A stretch of 64,000 nucleotides of DNA, from contig NZ_BAABED010000001.1 in NCBI RefSeq assembly GCF_039539965.1, positions 372,001 to 436,000 on the forward strand. The letters are read 5' to 3'. Under the pieces are notes generated by a model. It was not told where the DNA came from and searched no databases. It was given only the letters and a program-made list of their open reading frames with translations. The position numbers and the translations under genes are program-made. This document shows, piece by piece, positions 6,723 to 14,533 of the stretch (within the stretch, counting starts at the first letter, position 1; each line of letters starts with the position of its first letter). The stretch comes from Arthrobacter methylotrophus (GTDB lineage: Bacteria; Actinomycetota; Actinomycetes; Actinomycetales; Micrococcaceae).

Positions 6723-8825
6723 ATGACCAGTACCGCAGTCGCTCCGGAAGCCACAACTGTTGAAACCGTGCCCAGTTTCGTCCAGGGCCAGTGGTGGACC
6801 CCCAGCGCCGACGCCTCAGCCGGGGTGCCGGTCCGTGACGCCAGCACAGGAGAAGTCCTGGCCAACGTGAGCACCGACGGACTGGACCTTGCCGCCGTCG
6901 TCGATTACGGCCGCACGGTGGGCCAGCGAGAACTGGGGAAGCTCACCTTCCACCAGCGCGCCCTCAAGCTCAAGGAGCTTGCGCAGTACCTCAACGGCCG
7001 GCGGGAAGAGCTGTATGCGTCCTCCTCGCAGACCGGCGCCACCAAGATCGACAACATGATCGACATCGATGGCGGCATCGGCGTGCTCTTCACCTTCGGA
7101 TCCAAGGGCCGCCGTGAACTGCCCAACTCGCAGGTTGTAGTGGACGGTCCCATGGAGGTTCTTTCCAAGGATGGTTCGTTCGCCGGCGAACACATTTATA
7201 CCCGCATTCCCGGCGTCGCCGTCCAGATCAACGCCTTCAACTTCCCGGTATGGGGCATGCTCGAGAAGTTCGCGCCCGCCTTCCTGGCCGGCGTGCCCAC
7301 CATCGCCAAACCGGCGACTCCAACGGGTTACGTTGCTGCGGCCGCGGTCAAGGCCATCGTGGAGTCCGGGATCCTGCCGGACGGCTCGTTGCAGCTCATT
7401 TCGGGGTCCGCGCGCACCTTGTTGGACCACCTCGACTACCGCGACATTCTCGCCTTCACCGGTTCCGCTTCCACCGCCAACTCGCTGAAGTCCCACGTCA
7501 ACGTGGTCCAGGGCGGCGTCCGATTCACCTCGGAAACCGACTCCCTCAACGCCGCCATCCTGGGGCCCGACGCCGTGCCCGGAACCCCCGAGTTCGACGC
7601 CTTCATCAAGTCGGTCGTCACCGAAATGACGGTCAAGGCCGGGCAGAAGTGCACCTCGATTCGCCGCACCATCGTGCCGCAGGACTTGGTGTCCGACGTC
7701 GTCTCCGCCATCGGCGCGCGGGTTGACGAGCGCGTCGTGCTGGGTGACCCCCGCGCGGAGGGCGTCACGATGGGTGCCCTCGCGTCCCTTGAACAGCTGG
7801 CCGACGTTCGCGCCGCGGTGCAATCCATGCTCGACGCCGGTGGCGAACTTGCGTACGGGACGCTCGATTCGCCGTCGGTCACCTCGCTGGACGGAACCGT
7901 GGGGGTCGTGGAGGGTGGAGCGTTCATGTCGCCGGTCGTGCTGAGCTGGGCTGACGTGGACTCGGACGCTGTCCACTCGCTGGAGGCCTTTGGTCCGGTA
8001 TCGTCCGTGATCGGGTACTCGGACCTCGACGACGCCGTCCGCCTCGCCGCCCGCGGTGGCGGATCCCTGGTGGCTTCCGTATGCACTAATGACCCCGCTG
8101 TTGCACGCGAATTGGTGACCGGAATCGCGGCGCACCACGGACGCGTCCTCATGCTCAACCGCGAGGACGCCCGATCGTCAACCGGGCATGGTTCGCCCGT
8201 GCCGCATCTGGTTCACGGCGGTCCAGGCCGCGCCGGTGGTGGCGAGGAACTCGGTGGTATCCGCTCCGTCATGCACCACATGCAGCGCACCGCCATCCAG
8301 GGTTCGCCGAACATGCTCACTGCGGTGACCGGCGTCTGGCACACCGGCGCGGACCGCAACTTCACCGTGGAGACGGAAGGAACGCACCCGTTCCGCAAGT
8401 CGCTTGCTACTTTGCGTATCGGTGACGCAGTGCGGTCCGAACTCCGACAGGTCACGCTGGACGACATCACTGCCTTCGCCAACTCCACCGGGGACACCTT
8501 CTACGCCCACACCAACCAAGAAGCGGCCGAAGCCAACCCGTTCTTCCCCGGAATCGTCGCGCACGGGTACCTCCTGCTGAGCTGGGCGGCCGGACTCTTC
8601 GTGGAACCCGCTCCGGGCCCCGTCCTGGCCAACTACGGCCTGGAAAACCTGCGCTTCATCACTCCGGTGGCCGCAGGGGATTCGATCCGCGTCACGCTCA
8701 CGGCCAAGAAGATCACCCCGCGCGAAACCGACGAATACGGCGAAGTAGCCTGGGATGCCGTCCTCACTAACCAGAACGACGAGATCGTAGCCACCTACGA
8801 CGTCCTGACCCTCGTGGAGAAGTAA
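6723..8825 (+). CDS. paaZ: Bifunctional oxepin-CoA hydrolase / 3-oxo-5,6-dehydrosuberyl-CoA semialdehyde dehydrogenase
   Basis: A 700-aa fusion enzyme that opens the oxepin-CoA ring and oxidises the resulting semialdehyde with NADP. Residues ~15-530 are an aldehyde dehydrogenase domain, with the catalytic Cys in KAGQKCTSIRR. Residues ~555-695 are a MaoC-type hot-dog hydratase, with the Asp/His pair in NSTGDTFYAHTN and the FPGIVAHGYLLLSW strand. ATG 6723 has GGAAGGACC upstream and gives the usual family length; a longer in-frame start at 6498 would read through the operator. It is monocistronic here, followed by a family-B palindrome that may act as a terminator. Confidence 0.93.
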   Translation: MTSTAVAPEATTVETVPSFVQGQWWTPSADASAGVPVRDASTGEVLANVSTDGLDLAAVVDYGRTVGQRELGKLTFHQRALKLKELAQYLNGRREELYASSSQTGATKIDNMIDIDGGIGVLFTFGSKGRRELPNSQVVVDGPMEVLSKDGSFAGEHIYTRIPGVAVQINAFNFPVWGMLEKFAPAFLAGVPTIAKPATPTGYVAAAAVKAIVESGILPDGSLQLISGSARTLLDHLDYRDILAFTGSASTANSLKSHVNVVQGGVRFTSETDSLNAAILGPDAVPGTPEFDAFIKSVVTEMTVKAGQKCTSIRRTIVPQDLVSDVVSAIGARVDERVVLGDPRAEGVTMGALASLEQLADVRAAVQSMLDAGGELAYGTLDSPSVTSLDGTVGVVEGGAFMSPVVLSWADVDSDAVHSLEAFGPVSSVIGYSDLDDAVRLAARGGGSLVASVCTNDPAVARELVTGIAAHHGRVLMLNREDARSSTGHGSPVPHLVHGGPGRAGGGEELGGIRSVMHHMQRTAIQGSPNMLTAVTGVWHTGADRNFTVETEGTHPFRKSLATLRIGDAVRSELRQVTLDDITAFANSTGDTFYAHTNQEAAEANPFFPGIVAHGYLLLSWAAGLFVEPAPGPVLANYGLENLRFITPVAAGDSIRVTLTAKKITPRETDEYGEVAWDAVLTNQNDEIVATYDVLTLVEK

Positions 8826-8826
8826 C

Positions 8827-8901
8827 GCTCGTTCACGTTTGTGGTGTCCTGACCGGACGCTCCCTCACTTTTGAACTGGTTCATTTGTGAGGGAGCGTCC
8901 C
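8827..8901. repeat. Family-B palindromic repeat, copy 1 (possible bidirectional terminator)
   Basis: A GTGAGnGAGCGTC-type element. Perfect 14-bp arms, GGACGCTCCCTCAC (8855-8868) and GTGAGGGAGCGTCC (8887-8900), enclose an 18-bp loop. It sits between the convergent 3' ends of paaZ and the GYD-domain gene, which fits a shared terminator. Related copies are at 9881, 37672, 38202, 38364, 49729 and 49956. Confidence 0.85.
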
Positions 8902-8914
8902 GTGCTGGGAGGTT

Positions 8915-9235
8915 CTATTGCCCCGGGGCGCGGTATGCCGGGGTCTTCTTGGCAGCTTCGTCGAGATCCTCAACCGTCATGAGCGGCTTCAAATGCAGGC
9001 GCACTGCGCCCGTCGCATTGATCATGAGTGAGAGGGCGGCGGCGCTAGCCGCGTCCGGGATTTCGAAGACCCCGACGACGTCGGTCTCCCCGAAAGCGTA
9101 GTAGAAACATTCGAGCGATCCGTCTACGGATTTGAGTGCATCGACCACAGCATCGCGACGCTTGGTGCCGCCCTCGCGCAACAGCCCCGTGATTCCGTCG
9201 CCTACGTAGTTTGCTTCGAATAGATATTTGGTCAT
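8915..9235 (-). CDS. GYD-domain protein
   Basis: A 106-aa small cytoplasmic protein. It opens MTKYLFEANYVGDGITGLLREGGTKRR, and the internal YYAFGETDVVGVFEIPD is the family's conserved strand. The GYD domain is a ferredoxin-like fold of unknown function, often found near metabolic genes. It is convergent with paaZ. About 200 bp separate it from the next gene, with no further feature seen there. Confidence 0.8.
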   Translation of the reverse strand: MTKYLFEANYVGDGITGLLREGGTKRRDAVVDALKSVDGSLECFYYAFGETDVVGVFEIPDAASAAALSLMINATGAVRLHLKPLMTVEDLDEAAKKTPAYRAPGQ

Positions 9236-9442
9236 TGTCTTCCCGTCCCGTGATGTCCAGGACTCGGGCCTCCTAAGGTGCTCCCATCACCCATTGAGGG
9301 AAGGTCCCGGAGTTGTTCCCCTGCGAGGGGGCTGTGCACATAGTAGGCCGAGGTCCTCGCCCTGACAACGGTCTAGGCTAGGGATCTGTAAGTTCCTTCA
9401 GGCCCCTCCCGGCGTAAGATTCTTAGCGTAGGAGGTGGCGAA

Positions 9443-9850
9443 GTGAACATAGCACTCAGAACAGCCACAACCGTCTTGCCAGTCGATGACGTCGCTCGAG
9501 CTCGCAGCTTTTACGCTGAGAAACTCGGTCTCCCGCACCGCGGCATGACTTGGGATGGAAATGATTTGTTCGGCATCGACGGCGGTCCCATGCTGCAGTT
9601 GATGCCCATCAAGGACGGGATGCACTCGTCGCACACTGCCCTTTCCTTTGAAGTAAGTGACATCGAGCGGACAGTCGAGGAAATGGAGGCGAGCGGCGTC
9701 GAATTCCGGGACTACGACCTTCCGGACCTCAAGACCGAACACCACATTTGTACAACCGACGCGGAAAAGTGCGCTTGGTTCATGGACACGGAGAACAATG
9801 TTCTGTGCGTCCATGAAAACCTGGGCACCCAGGCCGAATATCAGCTCTGA
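9443..9850 (+). CDS. VOC-family (glyoxalase/dioxygenase fold) protein
   Basis: A 135-aa protein from GTG 9443, with a strong AGGAGG 7 bp upstream. It shows the paired beta-alpha-beta-beta-beta modules of the vicinal-oxygen-chelate fold: TVLPVDDVARARSFYAEKLGLPHRG near the N-terminus, and SFEVSDIERTVEEMEASGVEFRDYD in the middle. Family functions range from glyoxalase to antibiotic-binding proteins, so no substrate is proposed. It is followed by a family-B repeat at the convergent junction with paaR. Confidence 0.78.
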   Translation: MNIALRTATTVLPVDDVARARSFYAEKLGLPHRGMTWDGNDLFGIDGGPMLQLMPIKDGMHSSHTALSFEVSDIERTVEEMEASGVEFRDYDLPDLKTEHHICTTDAEKCAWFMDTENNVLCVHENLGTQAEYQL

Positions 9851-9880
9851 TCGGCTGAAAGAACACGCACCAACCACGCA

Positions 9881-9944
9881 GACCCCCCTTCACTTTTAGT
9901 GAGGGAGGGTTCTGTCATCTGGCCATAAAGGTGAGCGAGCGTCG
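9881..9944. repeat. Family-B palindromic repeat, copy 2
   Basis: A diverged copy: CTTCACTTTTAGTGAGGGAGG, then a spacer (TTCTGTCATCTGGCCATAAAG), then GTGAGCGAGCGTCG. As with copy 1 it lies where two genes converge (VOC gene and paaR). Confidence 0.7.
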
Positions 9945-9969
9945 GGACAGGAGGGCAGGCTGGAGAGGG

Positions 9970-10572
9970 CTACGCCGAGGCGTGCAGGCCGTCGAACGCC
10001 ATGGTGATGACGTCGTCGGCGAGGCGCTCCGGGGAGAGCGAGCCGCCCGGTTTGTACCATTCCACGATCGAGTTGATCGTACCGAACAGGAGCCGGGTCA
10101 CGGTGCGGGGATCGATGTCCTGGCGGAGGGAGCCTTCTTCGCGGGCAGCCGAAATCAGCGCAGCCACCTTGTGGTCGAAGGTGCGACGCCGTTCCAAGGC
10201 ATCCCGCTCGATGTCCGTGTTGCCGCGGAGTCGCAGGAGCAGCGTGACGAACGGGAGCCGCTCCACCAACACGGCGATGGTCTGCCGCAGCACGAATTCC
10301 AGGCGTGCGTCGGCTGCCCCGGTAACAGCCTCGGGCTGCTCCAGGATGCCCTCGAGCCCACCCAAGGCGTGCTCGAGGGCGAGCTTCAGGAGATCGCCCT
10401 TGGACGGCACGTGGTGGTAGATGGCCGACTTCGAGATCCCGAGGTTTTCGGCCAGGATGCCCATGGAAGTGGCGTCGTAACCGTGGCGGTTGAAAACGTC
10501 GACGGCGATGAGCAGCACAGATTGCTGGTCGTATCCGGGGCGTCCCCGCTTGGTTGCTGTTTCACTAGGCAT
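9970..10572 (-). CDS. paaR: TetR-family repressor of phenylacetate genes
   Basis: A 200-aa regulator. The helix-turn-helix is near residues 30-55 (TSMGILAENLGISKSAIYHHVPSKGDLL), and the C-terminal ligand domain is all-helical. Actinobacterial PaaR represses paa genes and releases DNA when it binds phenylacetyl-CoA; that mode of action is assumed here from family and context. ATG 10572 was chosen because GGGA lies about 11 bp upstream; ATG 10581 has almost no spacing. It is the last gene of a paaI-paaK-paaR operon, and an operator copy directly precedes it, which suggests autoregulation. Confidence 0.85.
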   Translation of the reverse strand: MPSETATKRGRPGYDQQSVLLIAVDVFNRHGYDATSMGILAENLGISKSAIYHHVPSKGDLLKLALEHALGGLEGILEQPEAVTGAADARLEFVLRQTIAVLVERLPFVTLLLRLRGNTDIERDALERRRTFDHKVAALISAAREEGSLRQDIDPRTVTRLLFGTINSIVEWYKPGGSLSPERLADDVITMAFDGLHASA

Positions 10573-10587
10573 GCTGGCCATTTTCCC

Positions 10588-10604
10588 ATGAACGGTCGGT
10601 TGAA
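10588..10604. promoter_or_regulatory. Predicted PaaR operator upstream of paaR
   Basis: TGAACGGTCGGTTGAAC lies in the 53-bp gap between paaK and paaR, sharing the CGGTCGGT core with the sites at 216 and 50134. It could give paaR its own autoregulated promoter. Confidence 0.55.
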
Positions 10605-10625
10605 CAGTGCACCCGCCTTGGCAGG

Positions 10626-11978
10626 TTACCTCTTGGGTCGCATGTCGTAGACCCGGCGCAGCTTGCCGTTGGAGCGCTCGAGCGATCCGGGGTTGACGAC
10701 CTCCACCACGCACGAAGAACCCACGTGGATCTTGATCTGCTCGCGCAAGGCGTGTGCCGCCGTCGTGCCAGCCTCCGATGAGACGTTCTCGCGGCGCTCG
10801 ATCTTGACGGTCAGGGAATCCATGCGCTTGCCCTCGGGCCGGGTGAGTTCGAGCTGGAAGTGTGGGCTGAGCTCGGGGATGCGCAGAGCGATTTCCTCGA
10901 TTTGCGAGGGGAAGAGGTTCACGCCGCGCAGGATGATCATGTCGTCACTGCGGCCGGTGATGCGACCCATGCGTCGGTGCGCCGGGCGGGCGGTGCCGGG
11001 CAGGAGGCGCGTGAGGTCCTTGGTGCGGTACCTGATGATCGGCAAGGCTTCCTTCGTCAGCGAGGTGAAGACGAGTTCGCCAGGCTCGCCGTCGGGCAGC
11101 ACGGCACTTACCCCGCGGGAGGGATCGAAGGGGTCGATGATCTCCGGCCGGAAGTGGTCCTCCCAGATGTGGCAGCCGTCCTGTGTCTCCACGGCCTCGC
11201 CTGCGACGCCCGGGCCCATGACCTCTGACAGCCCGTAAATGTCGCAGGCCTTGATGTTCATGGTGGTTTCGAGCTCGTGCCGCATTTCCTCGGTCCACGG
11301 TTCGGCGCCGAGCACAGCGTATTTGAGCGACGTCGACGCCGGGTCGACACCCATCTGGGCCATCGCATCGGCGATGGTCAGCAGGTAGGTGGGGGTTGCG
11401 AGGATGGCGTCCGGCTTGAAGTCCTGTATCAGCTGGATCTGGCGTTCGGTCTGGCCGCCGGACATCGGAATGACGGTGCAGCCGAGGGCTTCGGCTCCAG
11501 CATGGGCACCCAGGCCGCCGGTGAACAGGCCGTATCCGTAGGCGTTGTGGACTTTCATGCCCGGGCGGACTCCCGAGGCGCGGAGCGAGCGGGCCACGAG
11601 GGAAGCCCAGTTGGCGAGGTCGTTCTTGGTGTACCCGACGACGGTTGGCCGGCCGGTGGTGCCGGAGCTGGCGTGGATGCGGGCCACTTCGTTCTGCGGC
11701 ACCGCGAACATGCCGAAGGGGTATTCCTCGCGGAGGTCGTCCTTGGTGGTGTACGGGAACTTGCCGAGGTCGGAAAGTTCCTGGAGGTCGGACGGGTGGA
11801 CGCCGGCGTCGTCGAACTTGCGCTTGTAGAGCGGCACGCGCTCGTAGGCGTAGGCCACGGTGTGCTGGAGTCGGCTGAGCTGCAGGGCCTCGAGCTCGTC
11901 GCGGGAGATGGTTTCTTCGCGATCTAGCTGTGCGGTGTTAAGCGGTGCGTCGGGAGCGGCGACGGTGTTCTGTGTCAT
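10626..11978 (-). CDS. paaK: Phenylacetate-CoA ligase
   Basis: A 450-aa AMP-forming ligase that activates phenylacetate to phenylacetyl-CoA, the first pathway step and the source of the inducer. The nucleotide-binding loop is SSGTTGRPTVVGYTKND, the adenylate-forming core includes AVLGAEPWTEEMRHE and DIYGLSEVMGPGV, and the C-terminal lid begins GRSDDMIILRGVNLFPSQIEE, which is typical of PaaK. ATG 11978 gives the usual ~440-aa length and starts 7 bp after the paaI stop, so the two are co-transcribed. It is fully consistent with the family. Confidence 0.94.
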   Translation of the reverse strand: MTQNTVAAPDAPLNTAQLDREETISRDELEALQLSRLQHTVAYAYERVPLYKRKFDDAGVHPSDLQELSDLGKFPYTTKDDLREEYPFGMFAVPQNEVARIHASSGTTGRPTVVGYTKNDLANWASLVARSLRASGVRPGMKVHNAYGYGLFTGGLGAHAGAEALGCTVIPMSGGQTERQIQLIQDFKPDAILATPTYLLTIADAMAQMGVDPASTSLKYAVLGAEPWTEEMRHELETTMNIKACDIYGLSEVMGPGVAGEAVETQDGCHIWEDHFRPEIIDPFDPSRGVSAVLPDGEPGELVFTSLTKEALPIIRYRTKDLTRLLPGTARPAHRRMGRITGRSDDMIILRGVNLFPSQIEEIALRIPELSPHFQLELTRPEGKRMDSLTVKIERRENVSSEAGTTAAHALREQIKIHVGSSCVVEVVNPGSLERSNGKLRRVYDMRPKR

Positions 11979-11985
11979 GGTCTTC

Positions 11986-12504
11986 CTACTTCTTGGAGAT
12001 GGTGCGGCTGCGGCCACGGAACTCGGCGATGAGCTCGCCATAGCGGCCCGGATCCTTGGGCACGTGGGTGCCCGCACCGGCGTCGGGGGCGGCACCCGAG
12101 CCGGTGCTGGCAAGATCGCCCGGGTCCGCAGCGAAGATCTGGATGTCGTACAGGCCGCTGCGTCCGTTGTTGGCGCGGCGGTTTGCGACGGCGGTGATCA
12201 CTTGACCTTGATAGGCCGGCTTGAGGAAGTTGATGTCGACGCCGGCGGCGACGGTGATGGAGTCGGCTTCCGACGGCGAGGGGTTGGCCGGGTTGCAGGC
12301 GAGGGCGAATGCCGAATCCGCGAAGGCGAAGATCATTCCGCCGTGGGCCATTCCGAAGCCGTTGAGCATCTCTTGGCGGAGGGTCATGCGGACTGTGGCG
12401 TGGCCGTCGTCGATCTTGAGGACCTCGAGGCCCATCCACTCGGAGGCGGGGTCGTTCTTGAGGATCTGGTGCTGCGTTGCGCCAGAAAGGGTGGTCTCAA
12501 CCAT
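11986..12504 (-). CDS. paaI: Phenylacetyl-CoA thioesterase, hot-dog fold
   Basis: A 172-aa thioesterase. The conserved hot-dog helix with its catalytic Asp is NGFGMAHGGMIFAFADSAFALACN, and the strand VAAGVDINFLKPAYQGQV is also typical. PaaI rescues CoA by hydrolysing dead-end ring-hydroxylated CoA thioesters. An insertion rich in Ala/Gly/Asp (about residues 128-150, GDLASTGSGAAPDAGAGTH) is longer than in classical PaaI. It is the first gene of the minus-strand operon, with a predicted operator 23 bp upstream of its start. Confidence 0.88.
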   Translation of the reverse strand: MVETTLSGATQHQILKNDPASEWMGLEVLKIDDGHATVRMTLRQEMLNGFGMAHGGMIFAFADSAFALACNPANPSPSEADSITVAAGVDINFLKPAYQGQVITAVANRRANNGRSGLYDIQIFAADPGDLASTGSGAAPDAGAGTHVPKDPGRYGELIAEFRGRSRTISKK

Positions 12505-12526
12505 GCGTCAATGCCTCCAGCTTTAT

Positions 12527-12548
12527 TTACCGAATGTTCATTAGGTAA
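12527..12548. promoter_or_regulatory. Predicted PaaR operator upstream of paaI-paaK-paaR
   Basis: A 22-bp site running from TTACC (12527-12531) to GGTAA (12544-12548), with ACCGAATG inside. It follows the PaaR layout (ACCG-N2-yG-N2-CrkT-N-GGT), but with two mismatches in the centre. It is 23 bp before the paaI ATG. Confidence 0.6.
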
Positions 12549-12643
12549 TCCCAGTTTCCTTGAACTGTCAAGGGGCGGCCGCTCGGCGGAACCGATTTGT
12601 TGCTCCCGCCGGCCTCCAATCCGCGACGTAGTAGCCTCAAGGC

Positions 12644-13219
12644 ATGCCCCGTATTGAACTTCCCCTCCGGACGCCGAGACTCGTGCTTCGCCGGTTCGAG
12701 GCCACTGACCTGGAGCGATTCCATGCCTACCAGTCACTTCCGGAAACGGCGCGATTTCTCCTCCGGCATGAATTGACCCTCACGCAGTCCATGGAAGCGC
12801 TGGGACGCTACGCCAATTTCACCTTCGAGCAGGAGGGCGACTGGGCGTGCCTGGCCATAGAGCGCGCGGACTCAGCGGGGCTGCTGGGCGAAGTGGTGCT
12901 CAAATGGCTGCCGGGCACGGGGCAGGCCGAGATCGGTTGGATCCTCGCACCGGAAAGCCGGGGCCATGGCTACGCGGCAGAGGCAGCCGAGGCAGTCCTC
13001 CGGCTGGGTTTTGAGACCCTCATGTTCCACAGGATCGACGCCAAGCTCGATGCCCTGAACACCTCGTCGTCGAGCTTGTGCGAGCGGCTTGGCATGCGTC
13101 GGGAGGCGGTCCTTGTGGACAACTGGCACTACAAAGGCCAGTGGTCCACCCAGGTGATCTTTGCCATACTCGACTCCGAATGGCGCGCACGGAAGCGGCG
13201 AAAGAGCATCGATGCGTGA
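12644..13219 (+). CDS. GNAT-family N-acetyltransferase (RimJ/RimL type)
   Basis: A 191-aa acetyltransferase. The N-terminus, LRTPRLVLRRFEATDLERFHAY, is the standard Acetyltransf_3 opening. The acetyl-CoA loop lies in IGWILAPESRGHGYAAEAAEAVLRLGFE, followed by HRIDAKLDALNTSSSSLCERLGMRREA. The substrate is unknown. It is transcribed divergently from paaI. It shares no strong similarity by eye with the GNAT protein at 4336 beyond the fold. Confidence 0.85.
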   Translation: MPRIELPLRTPRLVLRRFEATDLERFHAYQSLPETARFLLRHELTLTQSMEALGRYANFTFEQEGDWACLAIERADSAGLLGEVVLKWLPGTGQAEIGWILAPESRGHGYAAEAAEAVLRLGFETLMFHRIDAKLDALNTSSSSLCERLGMRREAVLVDNWHYKGQWSTQVIFAILDSEWRARKRRKSIDA

Positions 13220-13298
13220 CTTACCCTGAAATGCGCAAGAATAGCAGGCGCCGACGGCGGTAAAGTGGGCTGAGCAGGGGAGATCGGGGGGTCGGCAA

Positions 13299-14150
13299 GT
13301 GAGCGCATCTGGCGTAGCCGTAGTAATCGAGGATGACGATGACATTCGTGAGGTGGTTCATGCTGTCCTGGAAGCCTCGGGCTTGGAGGTCTATGCGGCC
13401 GGGAACGGTGTGGATGGCGTGGCTGCGGTCCGCCTCCATAATCCGGACGTCATAACCCTGGACCTGGGCCTGCCGGACATTGACGGGATCGAGGTGACCC
13501 GCCGCGTCCGTGAGTTCAGCGACGCCTACATCGTCATGCTGACCGCCCGTGCGCGCGAGGTGGACACGCTGCAAGGTCTGGCCGTTGGCGCGGACGACTT
13601 TATCACCAAGCCCTTCCGGGCCCGCGAACTCCTGGCCCGGGTCGAGACGCTCCTGCGCCGGCCGCGCGGCAGCAAGCTATTGAGCGGAGTTTCCGGGGGG
13701 AGCGCGACGTCGGAGCTGCCGCGAGCGGAGGGGGCCATGGCGCTGAGCGCTCCGGTCCCTTCCCCGCCCCCAACAAGTGGGCAACCGGCAAACGGGCAAC
13801 CGGCCGAGGAACACACGGGCCTGGAACACAACGGCCTCTACCTGGACGTGGCCACGCGGACTACGCGGGTGGGTGCCGAAGAGGTGCAATTGACCCGTAC
13901 CGAGTTCGATCTCCTCCAAGCGCTCATGGAGGCCGGGCGTGTTGTCCGGAGCACCACGGGTTTGGCCCGCTGGCTCCATGCGAGGGAGTACGAAACCGGT
14001 GGCTATGTCAGTGAGTCCGAAGAACGCGCTATCCAGGTTCACATCGCTAATCTGAGGCGGAAGCTCGGCGATTCGGCGCAGTCGCCCCGTTGGGTGGAGA
14101 CTGTTCGTGGCGTGGGGTACCGTCTGGCCGCAAAGACTTCGGAAAACTGA
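13299..14150 (+). CDS. OmpR/PhoB-type response regulator (RR1)
   Basis: A 283-aa regulator from GTG 13299. The receiver occupies residues ~1-120, with the acidic pair in VIEDDDDI, the phospho-accepting Asp in VITLDLGLPDIDG and the Lys in FITKPF. A long linker of ~55 residues, rich in Pro, Ser and Gly (VPSPPPTSGQPANGQPAEE), leads to a winged-helix DNA-binding domain (VQLTRTEFDLLQALMEAGRVV ... HIANLRRKLGDS ... VRGVGYRLA). It is close in layout and wording to RR2 at 46341. An 11-bp-spaced direct repeat starts 7 bp after its stop. The likely partner is the convergent kinase at 14534. Confidence 0.88.
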   Translation: MSASGVAVVIEDDDDIREVVHAVLEASGLEVYAAGNGVDGVAAVRLHNPDVITLDLGLPDIDGIEVTRRVREFSDAYIVMLTARAREVDTLQGLAVGADDFITKPFRARELLARVETLLRRPRGSKLLSGVSGGSATSELPRAEGAMALSAPVPSPPPTSGQPANGQPAEEHTGLEHNGLYLDVATRTTRVGAEEVQLTRTEFDLLQALMEAGRVVRSTTGLARWLHAREYETGGYVSESEERAIQVHIANLRRKLGDSAQSPRWVETVRGVGYRLAAKTSEN

Positions 14151-14156
14151 GCAGAT

Positions 14157-14173
14157 CTTAAGGGAACCTTTAA
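14157..14173 (+). promoter_or_regulatory. CTTAAG-N5-CTTTAA direct repeat, candidate response-regulator site
   Basis: CTTAAGGGAACCTTTAA places two similar hexamers exactly 11 bp apart, the spacing typical of OmpR/PhoB dimers. It lies 61 bp upstream of the small secreted peptide gene. Similar spacing occurs at 32243 and 45797. Confidence 0.5.
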
Positions 14174-14233
14174 CATGGCTCCGTAGCCTGTGAGCGTAAC
14201 CCTCCGGATTTTAACAGCTCAAAGGAGCACTGT

Positions 14234-14419
14234 ATGAAGAAATTCGCCGCCACCCTTCTCATGACCGGTCTGCTGGCTATTGGCGGATTTGTCACTCCTG
14301 CCAACGCTGCGCCGAAGACCCCCAACGTCACTACAACCACCACAACCACGACGGTTACCACCGTTCCTGTTGTGACTGACCCGGTGCACTACGCGTCGAT
14401 CGGCTGGTGGCCCAACTAA
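14234..14419 (+). CDS. Small secreted Thr/Val-rich peptide
   Basis: A 61-aa product with AAAGGAG upstream of its ATG. Residues 1-26 form a clear signal peptide (MKKFAATLLMTGLLAIGGF, then a PANA-A cleavage site). The mature ~35 residues hold a run of eight Thr, then VTTVPVVTDPVHYASIGWWPN. No family recognised. It sits between a response regulator and its probable kinase, behind a candidate regulator site, and ends in a strong terminator, so it looks like a regulated, exported effector or signal. The last codons and stop come from the family-A repeat at 14411. Confidence 0.72.
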   Translation: MKKFAATLLMTGLLAIGGFVTPANAAPKTPNVTTTTTTTTVTTVPVVTDPVHYASIGWWPN

Positions 14420-14476
14420 CTAGCACTTGATGTCGTTTAGACGCCTCATAACGACAATAACTGCTAGCTACTTGGG
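14411..14476. repeat. Family-A palindromic repeat, copy 4
   Basis: CCCAACTAACTAGCACTTG at the left and CTGCTAGCTACTTGGG at the right, with GTCGTT...AACGAC in the middle. It provides the stop of the secreted peptide gene (CCC AAC TAA), the same phase as in the GNAT gene at 4336. Confidence 0.85.
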
Positions 14477-14493
14477 TGGACGCACAATTCCTA

Positions 14494-14529
14494 CATCGCC
14501 CCGGGCCACCGCCCGGGGCGATGTTTTTT
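14494..14529 (+). terminator. Rho-independent terminator
   Basis: Perfect 13-bp arms, CATCGCCCCGGGC and GCCCGGGGCGATG, enclose a CACC loop and are followed by six T. It ends plus-strand transcription from the secreted peptide gene, just before the convergent kinase gene. Confidence 0.93.
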
Positions 14530-14533
14530 GCCC

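Noticed and set aside
6816..8138. Minus-strand open frame of 440 codons opposite paaZ
   Set aside because: His/Arg/Gly-rich shadow of paaZ without any family pattern.
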